Positions 30,232 through 38,889 of a stretch of 64,000 nt of DNA are shown here, one piece after another. Origin of the DNA: Stutzerimonas kunmingensis (lineage in GTDB: Bacteria; Pseudomonadota; Gammaproteobacteria; Pseudomonadales; Pseudomonadaceae); contig NZ_PISM01000014.1 of assembly GCF_002929225.1 (NCBI RefSeq), forward strand, positions 558,001-622,000, read 5' to 3'. The notes beneath the pieces were generated by a model. It was not told the DNA's origin and made no database searches. It saw only the letters and a program-made list of their open reading frames with translations. How positions within the stretch are numbered: the first letter of the stretch is position 1; every line of letters begins with the position of its first letter. The translations under genes and the position numbers were made by a program.

Positions 30232-30338
30232 GCGCGTCTCCGGCGTGTGGTTGCCAAGGCTGGTGTTGATGGCGTGCGGATGGTGGCTGCGGTTCAAAAG
30301 CTCGCTCCCTGTGAATTGCCTCGCAGCCCATGGGACGA

Positions 30339-30638
30339 TTACAGACGCGAGGGGGACCGTCGAATGATCCTGATCGAGTGACTGAGGTTCGGTTTGCGCG
30401 TCACGCTGATCGGACGCCGGGTGACCGTATCGATGGTGATGTTCCAGAAGCCGGTGCTCGGCACGACGATTTTCGCCGGGAATTTATCGAACGCCCCACC
30501 ATGGTAGGTGTGCCGGCCGCCGTTCTTGAAACTACGGAAATTGGCATCGTTCATCAGGCGGATGTTGCAGGTCTGCGAGCATTCGATGACGACGATGTCG
30601 TCCTCGTTGAGGTGCTCGCGCTGGTGTATGAACTTCAT
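30339..30638 (-). CDS. DUF1883 domain protein
   Basis: A 99-residue protein consisting of one DUF1883 domain (MKFIHQREHLNEDDIVVIE at the start, then the SQTCNIRLMNDANF and GGRHTYHGGAF segments). The start at 30638 was chosen because it matches the domain start; the frame extends to 30692. DUF1883 often occurs attached to TIR domains or alone. Its function is unknown. A single small beta-rich domain with no signal peptide or membrane helix is predicted. It lies 107 bases from the EamA gene on the same strand. Confidence 0.82.
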   Translation of the reverse strand: MKFIHQREHLNEDDIVVIECSQTCNIRLMNDANFRSFKNGGRHTYHGGAFDKFPAKIVVPSTGFWNITIDTVTRRPISVTRKPNLSHSIRIIRRSPSRL

Positions 30639-30969
30639 CGACTGCTCCGACAGCGCACGTGGCGGCAAAGCGGCCAACGATAGCATGCGCACCCGTCGAA
30701 TCGGACCGGTTGTGAACCACGCGGGAGACGCACCATCGTGCCAGGCCTGCGCGCGGGTTGTTCAGTAGCGCGGGTTGTGTATCCTCTGTGTACCTATCCA
30801 ACAGCTACCCTCCTTCCATGTCCAGCACGTCACTCCCCTGCTCTTCAAGCCTGCCCGCGGGAAGCCGACTGCTGTTTCTCTTCGATACCGGATTGCTGGC
30901 CCTGTGGTGAAACGCGGCTCGCCGCGCACTCACCCCATCGCCAACCCAGTTCATCGAGGAATGCCGCCC

Positions 30970-32118
30970 ATGCTTGCGGTCCGTAACACCCTTCAGATCG
31001 ACGCCCCTATCGTGCGCAACGCAACCCGTTGCGGTTTCTTCATGGCCGGCTTCGGCCTGTCCGTCTGGGCGCCGCTGGTGCCCTATGTACGCGAACGCAT
31101 AGAGATGACAGATGCAGTGTTCGGCCTTTTGCTGCTCTGCATCGGCGTCGGCTCGCTGACCTGGATGCCACTGTCCGGCGTGCTGGTAAGCCGCTGGGGC
31201 ATCCGCCCGGTGCAGCTGTGCAGCGTCGTGCTTCTGGCGTTGGCGCTGGCCGGCATGGCCCTGACCGACTCGATGCTGTTGCTGGCTCTGGCGCTGTTCT
31301 GCTTCGGCGGCAGCCTGGGCGTCATCGACGTAATCATGAACATTCAGGCGGTGCTGGTGGAGACTGCGGTCGGCCGTCGACTGATGTCGAACTTCCACGG
31401 CATGTACAGCCTTGGCGCCATCAGCGGCGCACTGATGCTCACCGGCCTGCTGACCCTCGGCCTGGCGCCGGAGATCGGCAGCTTTCTGATGATCGGGCTG
31501 ATCGTTGCGGCGAACCTCGGCCTGGCCCGCGGCTTTCTGCCGAATCGTGCACCGGGCGGCGGCTTCGCCTTCGTGCGGCCCACAGGCGTGGTGTTACTCG
31601 TAGGCCTGATGTGCTTTGTCGTCTATCTGGCCGAAGGCGCCGTGCTGGACTGGAGCGCGCTTTACCTGACCGGTGAGAAAGGCCTCGAAGTGGCCAAGGG
31701 CGGCCTGGGTTACGCAGCCTTCGCCCTCATGGTGACCATCGCGCGCTTCGCTGGCGGCCCGCTGGTCAATGCACTCGGCACGGCCCGCGTCATCGCCTTT
31801 GGCGGGTTGCTCGCTGCGTTCGGCATCGGCTTGAGCCTGGCCGCCGAACACTGGGCCGTGGCGCTGATCGGCTACGGATTGTGCGGGTTGGGCTGCGCGA
31901 ACGTCTCGCCGGTGCTGATTTCGTCCCTGAGCCGGCAGGACGGCATGCCGGTGCAACTGGCCGTCACCGTGGCGACCACCATCGGTTTCGCCGGAGTCCT
32001 CGCCGGCCCGGCCATGATGGGCGTGGTCGCGCATTTCAGCTCGCTGGGCATGGCCTTCGCGCTACTCGCCGTCCTGCTTGTCGGCATCGTGCCGTTCTGC
32101 CGTCGCTTCACCGCGTGA
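30970..32118 (+). CDS. MFS transporter (YbjJ/YfcJ-like)
   Basis: A 382-residue major facilitator with 12 hydrophobic helices in two halves. The N-terminal half has GFFMAGFGLSVWAPLVPYVRERI and a helix 2-3 loop SGVLVSRWGIRPVQL that matches the MFS signature. The substrate is unknown. GAGGA lies 9 bases before the ATG at 30970; the ATG at 30961 directly abuts it and is less likely. The 30639-30969 gap upstream contains no supported gene and probably the promoter. It is followed 22 bases on by the RlmN-like gene. Confidence 0.85.
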   Translation: MLAVRNTLQIDAPIVRNATRCGFFMAGFGLSVWAPLVPYVRERIEMTDAVFGLLLLCIGVGSLTWMPLSGVLVSRWGIRPVQLCSVVLLALALAGMALTDSMLLLALALFCFGGSLGVIDVIMNIQAVLVETAVGRRLMSNFHGMYSLGAISGALMLTGLLTLGLAPEIGSFLMIGLIVAANLGLARGFLPNRAPGGGFAFVRPTGVVLLVGLMCFVVYLAEGAVLDWSALYLTGEKGLEVAKGGLGYAAFALMVTIARFAGGPLVNALGTARVIAFGGLLAAFGIGLSLAAEHWAVALIGYGLCGLGCANVSPVLISSLSRQDGMPVQLAVTVATTIGFAGVLAGPAMMGVVAHFSSLGMAFALLAVLLVGIVPFCRRFTA

Positions 32119-32140
32119 CCCCGGATAGAATGCGCGCCCT

Positions 32141-33181
32141 ATGCGAATCCCAGACCTGCAGCAACGCCTCGCCGAGATTGGCGCCAAGCCCCGTCACATC
32201 GGGCGAATGACCCGTGCCTGGCTCAAGGGCCTGCCGCTCGATGTCGGCCGACGCCAGCAACAGGCCGAGGACTTCCTGCCGCTGAGCGTGCGCGCAGGGC
32301 TGCCGGCGCTGAGCGCCGAGATCGACGGACTGGCGCGGCTGCGTTCCGAACATCCGGCGGCCGACGGTTCGGCGCGCCTGCTGGTGGAGCTGGCCGATGG
32401 GCAGATGGTGGAAAGCGTCCTGCTGCCGCGCGACGGGCTGTGCGTGTCCAGCCAGGTCGGCTGCGCGGTGGGCTGCGTGTTCTGCATGACCGGCAAGAGC
32501 GGACTGCTGCGTCAGCTGGGCAGTGCCGAAATCGTCGCCCAGGTTGCCCTCGCCCGACGCTTCCGCCCGGTGAAGAAGGTGGTGTTCATGGGCATGGGCG
32601 AGCCCGCGCACAATATCGACAACGTCCTCGAGGCCATCGACCTGCTTGGCACGGACGGCGGCATCGGCCACAAGAATCTGGTGTTCTCCACCGTCGGCGA
32701 CATGCGCGTGTTCGAGCGTCTGCCGCAGCAGCGGGTCAAGCCGGCGCTGGCCCTGTCCCTGCACAGCACCGATGCGGCGCTGCGTCAGGCCCTGCTGCCG
32801 CGGGCGCCACAGATCGCACCCGACGAACTGGTCGACCTCGGCGAGGCCTACGCCCGCGCGACCGGATTCCCGATCCAGTACCAGTGGACACTGCTCAAGG
32901 GCATCAACGACAACCAGGATGAGATGGATGGCATCCTGCGCCTGCTCAAGGGCAAGTACGCGGTGATGAACCTGATCCCCTACAACAGCCTGGAAGATGA
33001 CCAATACCAGCGTCCCGATGGCGAGCGCATCGTGCAGATCGTGCGTTATCTGCACAGCCGCGGCGTGTTGACCAAGGTACGCAACTCGGCCGGCCAGGAC
33101 ATCGATGGCGGTTGTGGCCAGCTCCGCGCCCGGGCCGAGCAGGTGCTCGATCGCAAGCGACGCGTTGATCGCGGGGCCTGA
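32141..33181 (+). CDS. Radical SAM RNA methyltransferase, RlmN/Cfr family
   Basis: A 346-residue radical SAM enzyme. The cluster motif CxxxCxxC is at Cys108, Cys112 and Cys115 (GCAVGCVFCMTGKSG), MGMGEPAHN binds AdoMet, and the C-terminal reactive cysteine is Cys325 (DIDGGCGQL). Family members methylate adenosine C2 (RlmN) or C8 (Cfr) of 23S rRNA. Pseudomonads normally carry a second, canonical rlmN beside ndk, so this is probably a paralogue with unknown RNA target. It precedes an LRR-kinase gene by 82 bases and may be co-transcribed with it. Confidence 0.88.
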   Translation: MRIPDLQQRLAEIGAKPRHIGRMTRAWLKGLPLDVGRRQQQAEDFLPLSVRAGLPALSAEIDGLARLRSEHPAADGSARLLVELADGQMVESVLLPRDGLCVSSQVGCAVGCVFCMTGKSGLLRQLGSAEIVAQVALARRFRPVKKVVFMGMGEPAHNIDNVLEAIDLLGTDGGIGHKNLVFSTVGDMRVFERLPQQRVKPALALSLHSTDAALRQALLPRAPQIAPDELVDLGEAYARATGFPIQYQWTLLKGINDNQDEMDGILRLLKGKYAVMNLIPYNSLEDDQYQRPDGERIVQIVRYLHSRGVLTKVRNSAGQDIDGGCGQLRARAEQVLDRKRRVDRGA

Positions 33182-33263
33182 ACCCGCAAGCCGCAGTCAC
33201 TGTCCCAGCGCAATACGATTGATGGCCCGCCCGGCCTCATACAGCAAGGAAAGCGCAAGCCGC

Positions 33264-34580
33264 ATGCACACATTGGAACAACTTGAACGTGGTGAACTGA
33301 CAGGAATCCGCCGTCTCGATCTCTCGGCCGACCTGCAGCATTTTCCCGAGGCGATCTTCGCTCTCGCCGATACGCTGGAAGTACTGAATCTCTCCGGTAA
33401 CCGACTCAACAGCCTGCCGTCCGACCTGTCCCGCCTGCGCAAGCTGCGCATTCTATTCTGCTCGGACAACCTCTTCACCGAGGTGCCGGACTGCCTCGGC
33501 GACTGCGAGCAGCTGGAGATGATCGGCTTCAAGGCCAACCAGATCCGCCATCTGCCTGGCGCCGCGTTGCCGCCGGCGTTGCGCTGGCTGATCCTCACCG
33601 ACAACCAGCTGCAAGCGTTGCCTGACGAGATTGGCAATTGCCGCCACTTGCAGAAACTGATGCTCGCTGGCAACCAGCTGTCTTCGCTGCCGGATTCGCT
33701 GGCCAATTGCGTCAACCTCGAACTACTGCGAATCGCCGCCAACCGCCTGCCAGCGCTGCCCGAGTGGCTGCTGATACTGCCGCGACTCAGCTGGCTGGCC
33801 GCTGCCGGCAACCCCTTCAGCGACGCCAGCGAAGCGATGAGCCTCGCTCGTCATTCGCTACCGGCGATCCCGCGCGAACAGGTCGTCCTGCACGAGCAGC
33901 TGGGCCAAGGTGCGTCGGGCATCATCTACCGTGCCGCATGGCAGCCGAGCGGACAGTCGCCCAAGCTAATGGCCGCCAAGCTGTTCAAGGGCCATGTCAC
34001 CAGCGACGGCCTGCCCCACAGTGAGATGGCAGCCTGCGTATCCGCTGGCGCCCATCGGAACCTTATAGACGTTGCCGGGCCGCTGGCCGATCAGCCGGGC
34101 CAAACGCCGGGTCTGCTGATGGATCTGGTCGAGCCGGCCTTCCAGCCACTCGCTGGTCCGCCGTCGCTGGTCAGTTGCACACGCGATTGCTACGCCGAGG
34201 ATCGAACCTTTACCGTGGAGCAGGCGCTGCGGATTGCCCGTGGCACCGCCTCGGCGGTCGCTCACCTGCATCAGCGCGGCATCCTGCATGGCGACCTGTA
34301 CGCTCATAATCTGCTGGTCGACCCAACGGGCGAATGCCTGCTCAGCGATTTCGGCGCTGCCTCGTTCTTCGAGCCGGACAGTGCCACTGGCCAAGCGCTG
34401 CAACGCATCGAATCGCGCGCTTTCGGTTGTCTGCTGGAAGAGTTGCTGCAACGCTGTCCAGACCTCGAAAACGATTCGCATCGGCAAACTCTGTTCGAGT
34501 TACAGAATCAGTGCATGTCAGCGCAGCCAGAAGGCCGTCCAAACTTCAGTCAGTTGCACACCACTCTCGCCGCGCTCTGA
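33264..34580 (+). CDS. Leucine-rich repeat protein with C-terminal Ser/Thr kinase domain
   Basis: A 438-residue soluble protein. Residues about 15-185 form six or seven leucine-rich repeats (LEVLNLSGNRLNSLP, LRWLILTDNQLQALP, LQKLMLAGNQLSSLP). Residues 208-438 are a eukaryotic-type kinase with glycine loop LGQGASGIIYRA, Lys239, Glu254, catalytic HGDLYAHN (Asp344, Asn349) and DFG (362-364), so all catalytic residues are present. HGD replaces the usual HRD. There is no membrane segment, unlike most bacterial Hanks kinases. The start at 33264 matches the first LRR-flanking helix; AAGGAAA lies upstream. Target unknown. Confidence 0.9.
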   Translation: MHTLEQLERGELTGIRRLDLSADLQHFPEAIFALADTLEVLNLSGNRLNSLPSDLSRLRKLRILFCSDNLFTEVPDCLGDCEQLEMIGFKANQIRHLPGAALPPALRWLILTDNQLQALPDEIGNCRHLQKLMLAGNQLSSLPDSLANCVNLELLRIAANRLPALPEWLLILPRLSWLAAAGNPFSDASEAMSLARHSLPAIPREQVVLHEQLGQGASGIIYRAAWQPSGQSPKLMAAKLFKGHVTSDGLPHSEMAACVSAGAHRNLIDVAGPLADQPGQTPGLLMDLVEPAFQPLAGPPSLVSCTRDCYAEDRTFTVEQALRIARGTASAVAHLHQRGILHGDLYAHNLLVDPTGECLLSDFGAASFFEPDSATGQALQRIESRAFGCLLEELLQRCPDLENDSHRQTLFELQNQCMSAQPEGRPNFSQLHTTLAAL

Positions 34581-34604
34581 CGCGCTTTCCGGAGCGACCC
34601 CGCA

Positions 34605-35054
34605 ATGAACTCACCCAAAGCAGACGAAGAACATACGCCCTACCCTAAACCCTACTCGGATGCGGCGGTCGATCAGGACCCGTTCATCCGTGGTTTGAAA
34701 CAGCGCCTGCCCGAGCACTTGCGTGAATCCTTCAGCGAAGAGCAGCTCGATGCCCTGCGTGGGGTGTTCGGCGCACGGTCATGGGTCAAGCACCGCGTCG
34801 ATCTGCGCGGTACGGTGAAGGTGTGGCGCGACCGCTATTACTTCGCGATCGTCGCCGGTCGCAACAAGCGAAACCTGACGCGTCCCCAGCAAAATCTCTC
34901 GCTGATGGCCAAGGCTGCATTGGCGACCTTGTTCCTGCTGTTTTCTGCATTGGTAGGGCTGGTGATCCTGTACGTGCTCAAGTCAGCGCTGGGGATCAAT
35001 CTTTTCCCGGGCTTCTCGCTAGGGCTTTGGGATTGGCTGAAGGAGAGCATCTGA
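34605..35054 (+). CDS. Conserved single-membrane-helix-pair protein, unknown
   Basis: A 149-residue protein with a charged cytoplasmic N-terminal part (1-105) containing LPEHLRESFSEEQLDALRGVFGARSW and the basic WRDRYYFAIVAGRNKR segment, then a strong transmembrane helix (about 105-125) and a hydrophobic C-terminal tail. The N-terminal block recurs in a widespread proteobacterial family that is sometimes misnamed an EPSP synthase; no enzyme domain is visible here. It lies 24 bases after the LRR kinase gene on the same strand. Its weak start context suggests coupling. Function unknown. Confidence 0.78.
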   Translation: MNSPKADEEHTPYPKPYSDAAVDQDPFIRGLKQRLPEHLRESFSEEQLDALRGVFGARSWVKHRVDLRGTVKVWRDRYYFAIVAGRNKRNLTRPQQNLSLMAKAALATLFLLFSALVGLVILYVLKSALGINLFPGFSLGLWDWLKESI

Positions 35055-35219
35055 GCGTCTCCAAACGCTCCATCTGACCGTGCGCAGACCAGAGCCCTGC
35101 ACTACTCTAAATGACGCACAGATAGTGGGGTATTGGTTGATCCGCTTCAATCCGCAGTCCTGCAGCTGGCAGAGCAAAGTCCTTCTTTGAACTTCCCTAG
35201 CTAATGAGGAGCTTGCGAA

Positions 35220-35750
35220 ATGAACGATACTTCGAAAAAGCCTTCAGTCAGTACGAACGAGAAAAACGTGCCTTCGGCGTCTCAGGAGCCCTGGCGACCC
35301 TTCGACACCCTGCGCCGACAGGTGGATCGCCTCTTCGACGACTTTGAACGTCCCTGGCATCTACCCTTCAGCCGCCATGGTCTGGAAACCTCGCCCCTGT
35401 GGCAGGGTGGCCCCAATCGGATGCCGGTGATGGACGTTGTAGAGAAGGAAAACTCGTTCGAGATCACAGCCGAACTGCCCGGACTGGATGAGAAGGATGT
35501 GGAGGTAAAGCTGGCTGGCAACAGCCTGATCATCAAGGGTGAAAAACGCCAGGATCATAAGGAGGAACGCGACGGCTACCACCTATCCGAAAGATCCTTC
35601 GGCAGCTTCCAACGCAGTTTCGCGCTGCCCGAAGGCGTAGACCGTGACAAGATCGACGCCACGTTCGGCAAGGGTGTATTGCGTCTGTCATTGCCCAAGC
35701 AGCCGGGCACCGCCGACAACACGAAGAAAATCTCCATCAAGGCAGAGTAA
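35220..35750 (+). CDS. Small heat-shock protein, Hsp20/alpha-crystallin family
   Basis: A 176-residue holdase chaperone with a disordered N-terminus (1-60) and an alpha-crystallin domain (about 75-170): NSFEITAELPGLDEKDVEVKL, LIIKGEKRQDHKEE and the C-terminal GKGVLRLSLPK motif. It prevents aggregation of unfolding proteins. The ribosome-binding site is TGAGGAG. I found no sigma-32 promoter upstream. The gene stands alone, with no partner IbpA/IbpB in the window. Confidence 0.93.
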   Translation: MNDTSKKPSVSTNEKNVPSASQEPWRPFDTLRRQVDRLFDDFERPWHLPFSRHGLETSPLWQGGPNRMPVMDVVEKENSFEITAELPGLDEKDVEVKLAGNSLIIKGEKRQDHKEERDGYHLSERSFGSFQRSFALPEGVDRDKIDATFGKGVLRLSLPKQPGTADNTKKISIKAE

Positions 35751-35901
35751 TGCGACGGACCGGTTTGTAGTACAGCCGGTCCTGTATTTCAAAAATAGCC
35801 TGTGCGCTCGCCTCGCTCGGCTCTCTTTACCGCATCAAGTCTTTGCGCTGGCAATGCCTTTGTACGACTAGACTCCGGAGAAACCGCGATTGGAGGCAGT
35901 C

Positions 35902-36132
35902 ATGTCCGAGACACCAATGAAAGACGATCAGGAAAAGACTCTGACGCTTCGCGAAATGCTGAGCAGCGTTCTGGCTGCGGCACTGGGCGTACAGAGCGGC
36001 AAGAACAGAGCCCGGGATTTCAGCCATGGAAAACCCAGCCACTTCATCATTCTCGGCGTGGGTTTCACCGTTCTGTTCGTGCTGGTGATCCTGGGGTTGG
36101 TGAAACTGGTGCTCTATCTGGTTGGGAGCTGA
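35902..36132 (+). CDS. DUF2970-family small membrane protein
   Basis: A 76-residue protein with a charged, soluble N-terminus (LTLREMLSSVLAAALGVQSGKNRARDF, the DUF2970 signature) and one C-terminal transmembrane helix (FIILGVGFTVLFVLVILGLVKLVLYL). The start is the ATG at 35902, five bases after GGAGG; an ATG at 35890 lies within that site's upstream side. Family function is unknown. It is convergent with the 33-codon gene at 36140-36241. Confidence 0.82.
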   Translation: MSETPMKDDQEKTLTLREMLSSVLAAALGVQSGKNRARDFSHGKPSHFIILGVGFTVLFVLVILGLVKLVLYLVGS

Positions 36133-36139
36133 GCTTTTA

Positions 36140-36241
36140 CTACTGATGGCTGACCCAGAAGATCGCGGTGCCCACCGCGAGCATGATCAGACTGAAGATA
36201 GCCGCGGCGTCCACCACACTGTCGCGCTGTTCGTTTCTCAC
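36140..36241 (-). CDS. 33-residue single-helix membrane protein
   Basis: A 34-codon frame (stop included) starting at a GTG. The N-terminus is charged (RNEQRDS) and is followed by one hydrophobic helix (AAAIFSLIMLAVGTAIFWV) and SHQ. A strong GAGGAG ribosome-binding site lies 8 bases before the start, which together with a clean membrane-protein composition supports it. Its stop is 7 bases from that of the DUF2970 gene. Function unknown; small membrane proteins of this size are commonly missed in annotation. Confidence 0.65.
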   Translation of the reverse strand: MRNEQRDSVVDAAAIFSLIMLAVGTAIFWVSHQ

Positions 36242-36328
36242 GGAAGTTCTCCTCTAGCGGTTCGATGATATCGACAGCTTCTTTGAGGCAGTTAAGACCA
36301 CTGTTGTGCGTTGCTCAAGGGCAGCGGG

Positions 36329-36369
36329 TTATAAGTCCATTTCGCTTGGTTTGGTTCTAAACATATTCC
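36329..36369. promoter_or_regulatory. AT-rich promoter region of cysI, possible CysB site
   Basis: An AT-rich stretch (TTATAAGTCCATTT, then TTCTAAACATATTCCC) stands 110-150 bases before the cysI start in an otherwise GC-rich region. It has the loosely conserved TTATAA-like features of CysB-controlled promoters. No exact site can be defined. The rest of 36242-36477 holds no gene. Confidence 0.3.
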
Positions 36370-36477
36370 CAAACATCACTTTTGCGTATAACCACGAGCT
36401 GGTATCGTGCCGCCCTCCCTTAATGGGTGCGCGGCCGTGCGCGCGAATGCTGTAGACAGCCTGAAAACAGGACATTT

Positions 36478-38136
36478 ATGTACGTTTACGATCAGTACGA
36501 CCAACACATCATCGAGGATCGGGTCCGGCAGTTCCGCGACCAGACTCGCCGCTTCCTGGCTGGCGAACTCGCTGATGAAGAATTCCGCCCGCTGCGTCTG
36601 CAGAATGGCCTGTACATCCAGCGCTACGCGCCGATGCTGCGCGTAGCCGTGCCTTACGGGCTACTGTCCTCCACCCAGGTACGCAAGCTGGCCGAGATCG
36701 CACGTCATTACGACAAGGGATACGCGCACATCAGTACCCGGACCAACGTGCAGTTCAATTGGCCCGAGTTGGAAGACGTGCCGGAAATTCTTGCCGAGCT
36801 GGCCACCGTGCAGATGCACGCCATCCAGACCAGCGGCAATTGCATCCGCAACACCACCACCGACCAGTTCGCCGGTGTCGCCAAGGACGAGCTGATCGAT
36901 CCCCGCCCGTGGTGCGAGATCATTCGCCAGTGGTCGACCTTCCACCCCGAATTCGCCTTCCTGCCGCGCAAGTTCAAGATCGCCGTCAACGGCGCGGTCA
37001 GCGACCGGGCCGCCATCGAGGTGCACGATATCGGCCTGGAAGCGGTGAAGAACGAGGCCGGCGACCTGGGCTTCCGTGTTTCGGTCGGCGGCGGCCTCGG
37101 GCGGACCCCCATCGTCGGCAGCTTCATCAACGAATTTCTGCCTTGGCAGCACCTGTTGAGCTATCTCGACGCCATCCTGCGGGTCTATAACCGCTATGGA
37201 CGTCGTGACAACAAGTTCAAGGCCCGCATCAAGATTCTGGTCAAGGCCCTCACACCAGAAGTGTTTGCCGAGCGCGTCGATGCCGAATGGGCGCACCTCA
37301 AGGACGGCCCGACGACGCTGACCGAAGCTGAAGTTCAGCGTGTCAGCAAGTTTTTCGTCGATCCGGAGTACAAAGCCCTGGAAGACCAGAGCGCTGCGCT
37401 CGCCCAGCTGGACGCAGAGCATCCGGGCTTTGCCCGCTGGCGCCAGCGCAACGTGGTCGCACACAAGAAGCCCGGCTACGCGGCAGTCACCCTCTCGCTG
37501 AAGAGCACTGGCGTGGCGCCCGGCGACGTCACCGACAAGCAGCTCGATGCCATCGCCGATCTGGCCGATCGCTACAGCTTCGGCGAGGTGCGCAACTCCC
37601 ACGAGCAGAACATGATTCTGGCCGATGTCGAGCAGGCCAAGCTGTTCGAGCTCTGGCATGAACTGCGCGAATTGGGTCTGGCCACGCCGAACATCGGCCT
37701 GCTGACCGACATCATCTGCTGCCCTGGCGGCGACTTCTGCTCGCTGGCCAACGCCAAGTCGATCCCAATCGCCGAATCCATCCAGCGTCGCTTCGATAAC
37801 CTCGATTACCTGTTCGACCTGGGCAACATCGACCTGAACATCTCAGGCTGCATGAACGCCTGCGGTCACCACCATGTCGGCCATATTGGCATTCTGGGCG
37901 TGGACAAGAAGGGCGCGGAGTTCTACCAGGTTTCGCTGGGCGGCAGTTCCGGCCGTGACGCGAGCCTCGGCCAGATCCTCGGCCCATCCTTCGCCCAGGA
38001 CTCGATGCCAGATGTGATCGAAAAGATCATCAACGTTTACGTGGAGCAGCGTACCGAAGATGAACAGTTCATCGACACTTACCGCCGCATCGGCATTGAT
38101 CCCTTCAAGGAGCGCGTCTATGCAGCGAATCATTAA
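36478..38136 (+). CDS. cysI: Sulfite reductase hemoprotein (ferredoxin/NADPH-type)
   Basis: A 552-residue siroheme enzyme that reduces sulfite to sulfide in assimilatory sulfate reduction. The siroheme/[4Fe-4S] cysteines are in CPGGDFC (Cys415, Cys421) and CMNAC (Cys458, Cys462), followed by HHVGHIG. The N-terminal half has the RTNVQFNWPELEDVP substrate-binding block. The start at 36478 fits the family (MYVYDQYDQ); a longer frame starts at 36427. No cysJ flavoprotein follows, so ferredoxin or another donor is likely. The DUF934 gene overlaps its end. Confidence 0.95.
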   Translation: MYVYDQYDQHIIEDRVRQFRDQTRRFLAGELADEEFRPLRLQNGLYIQRYAPMLRVAVPYGLLSSTQVRKLAEIARHYDKGYAHISTRTNVQFNWPELEDVPEILAELATVQMHAIQTSGNCIRNTTTDQFAGVAKDELIDPRPWCEIIRQWSTFHPEFAFLPRKFKIAVNGAVSDRAAIEVHDIGLEAVKNEAGDLGFRVSVGGGLGRTPIVGSFINEFLPWQHLLSYLDAILRVYNRYGRRDNKFKARIKILVKALTPEVFAERVDAEWAHLKDGPTTLTEAEVQRVSKFFVDPEYKALEDQSAALAQLDAEHPGFARWRQRNVVAHKKPGYAAVTLSLKSTGVAPGDVTDKQLDAIADLADRYSFGEVRNSHEQNMILADVEQAKLFELWHELRELGLATPNIGLLTDIICCPGGDFCSLANAKSIPIAESIQRRFDNLDYLFDLGNIDLNISGCMNACGHHHVGHIGILGVDKKGAEFYQVSLGGSSGRDASLGQILGPSFAQDSMPDVIEKIINVYVEQRTEDEQFIDTYRRIGIDPFKERVYAANH

Positions 38137-38620
38137 GAACGATCAACTGGTCGATGAGACCTGGCACCTGCTGCCCAAGGAACAGACGCTCGACGACCTG
38201 TGCAATAGCGACGATCTGATCGTGCCGTTGCATCTCTGGCTGGACCATGCCCATGCGCTGAAAGCCCGCGACGGCGGCCTCGGGGTCTGGCTCGATGCCA
38301 ACGAGCAGGTCGAGGACATCGCAGACGACCTGGCGCACTTCCAGGTCATCGCGCTGAATTTCCCCAGCTTCACCGACGGCCGCCACTACTCCAGTGCCCG
38401 CCTTTTGCGCGAGCGCTACGGCTACAAAGGCGAGATCCGCGCCATCGGCGATGTGCTGCGGGACCAGCTGTTCTACATGCGTCGCTGCGGCTTCGATGCG
38501 TTCGCCATTCGCGCCGATCGGGACCCGGTCGACGCGCTGGAAGGCTTGAAGGACTTTTCGGTGACCTATCAGGCCGCGGCCGACGATGAGCGCCCGCTGT
38601 TCCGCCGTCGCCAGGGTTGA
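38120..38620 (+). CDS. DUF934 protein, sulfite-reduction partner
   Basis: A 166-residue DUF934-family protein whose start lies 17 bases inside the end of cysI in another frame, so it is translationally coupled to it. It contains the family blocks DLIVPLHLWLDH and RHYSSARLLRERYGYKGEIRAIGDVLRDQ. Genes of this family are almost always next to cysI or cysH in proteobacteria, so a role in sulfite reduction, perhaps electron transfer or assembly, is inferred. No metal or flavin motif is visible. Confidence 0.9.
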   Translation: MQRIIKNDQLVDETWHLLPKEQTLDDLCNSDDLIVPLHLWLDHAHALKARDGGLGVWLDANEQVEDIADDLAHFQVIALNFPSFTDGRHYSSARLLRERYGYKGEIRAIGDVLRDQLFYMRRCGFDAFAIRADRDPVDALEGLKDFSVTYQAAADDERPLFRRRQG

Positions 38621-38647
38621 TACCAGCCCGGTCGATTGCGACAAATG

Positions 38648-38673
38648 AAAAGCCCGCCTATTGGCGGGCTTTT
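38648..38673. terminator. Rho-independent terminator after cysI-DUF934
   Basis: AAAAGCCCGCC and GGCGGGCTTTT form an 11-bp stem with a TATT loop. The A and T runs on both sides suggest it works in both directions, serving also the 33-codon gene that follows on the minus strand. Confidence 0.88.
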
Positions 38674-38680
38674 CATTGCT

Positions 38681-38782
38681 TCATTGATACATCCAGAAGT
38701 TGGGGTGTTCGACCGGCGTGGTGACTACATCGGCCTTTTTTCCGGCTGCGATCTGTTTGATCTTTTCGGCAAGCTTCTTCAT
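38681..38782 (-). CDS. 33-residue basic protein, unknown
   Basis: A 34-codon frame (stop included) with an ATG preceded by GAGGAAA. The peptide has a lysine-rich amphipathic N-terminal half (KKLAEKIKQIAAGKK) and an uncharged, aromatic C-terminal end (HPNFWMYQ). It has no cysteine or membrane segment. It ends 8 bases from the bidirectional terminator, and its own ribosome-binding site and terminator suggest a real short gene. Function unknown. Confidence 0.68.
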   Translation of the reverse strand: MKKLAEKIKQIAAGKKADVVTTPVEHPNFWMYQ

Positions 38783-38889
38783 GAACCATTTCCTCGGTTG
38801 CGATCAGGAGTGGCGCTAGATTCCGCCAATTAACGCTACCGAGGAAATTCATTGCCACTATCGCGGCGATAAGCCAGCACGTGTGGAAT

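Noticed and set aside
35055..35219. Sigma-32 heat-shock promoter for hsp20
   Set aside because: No CTTGAA-N13-15-CCCCAT pattern is visible in the gap.
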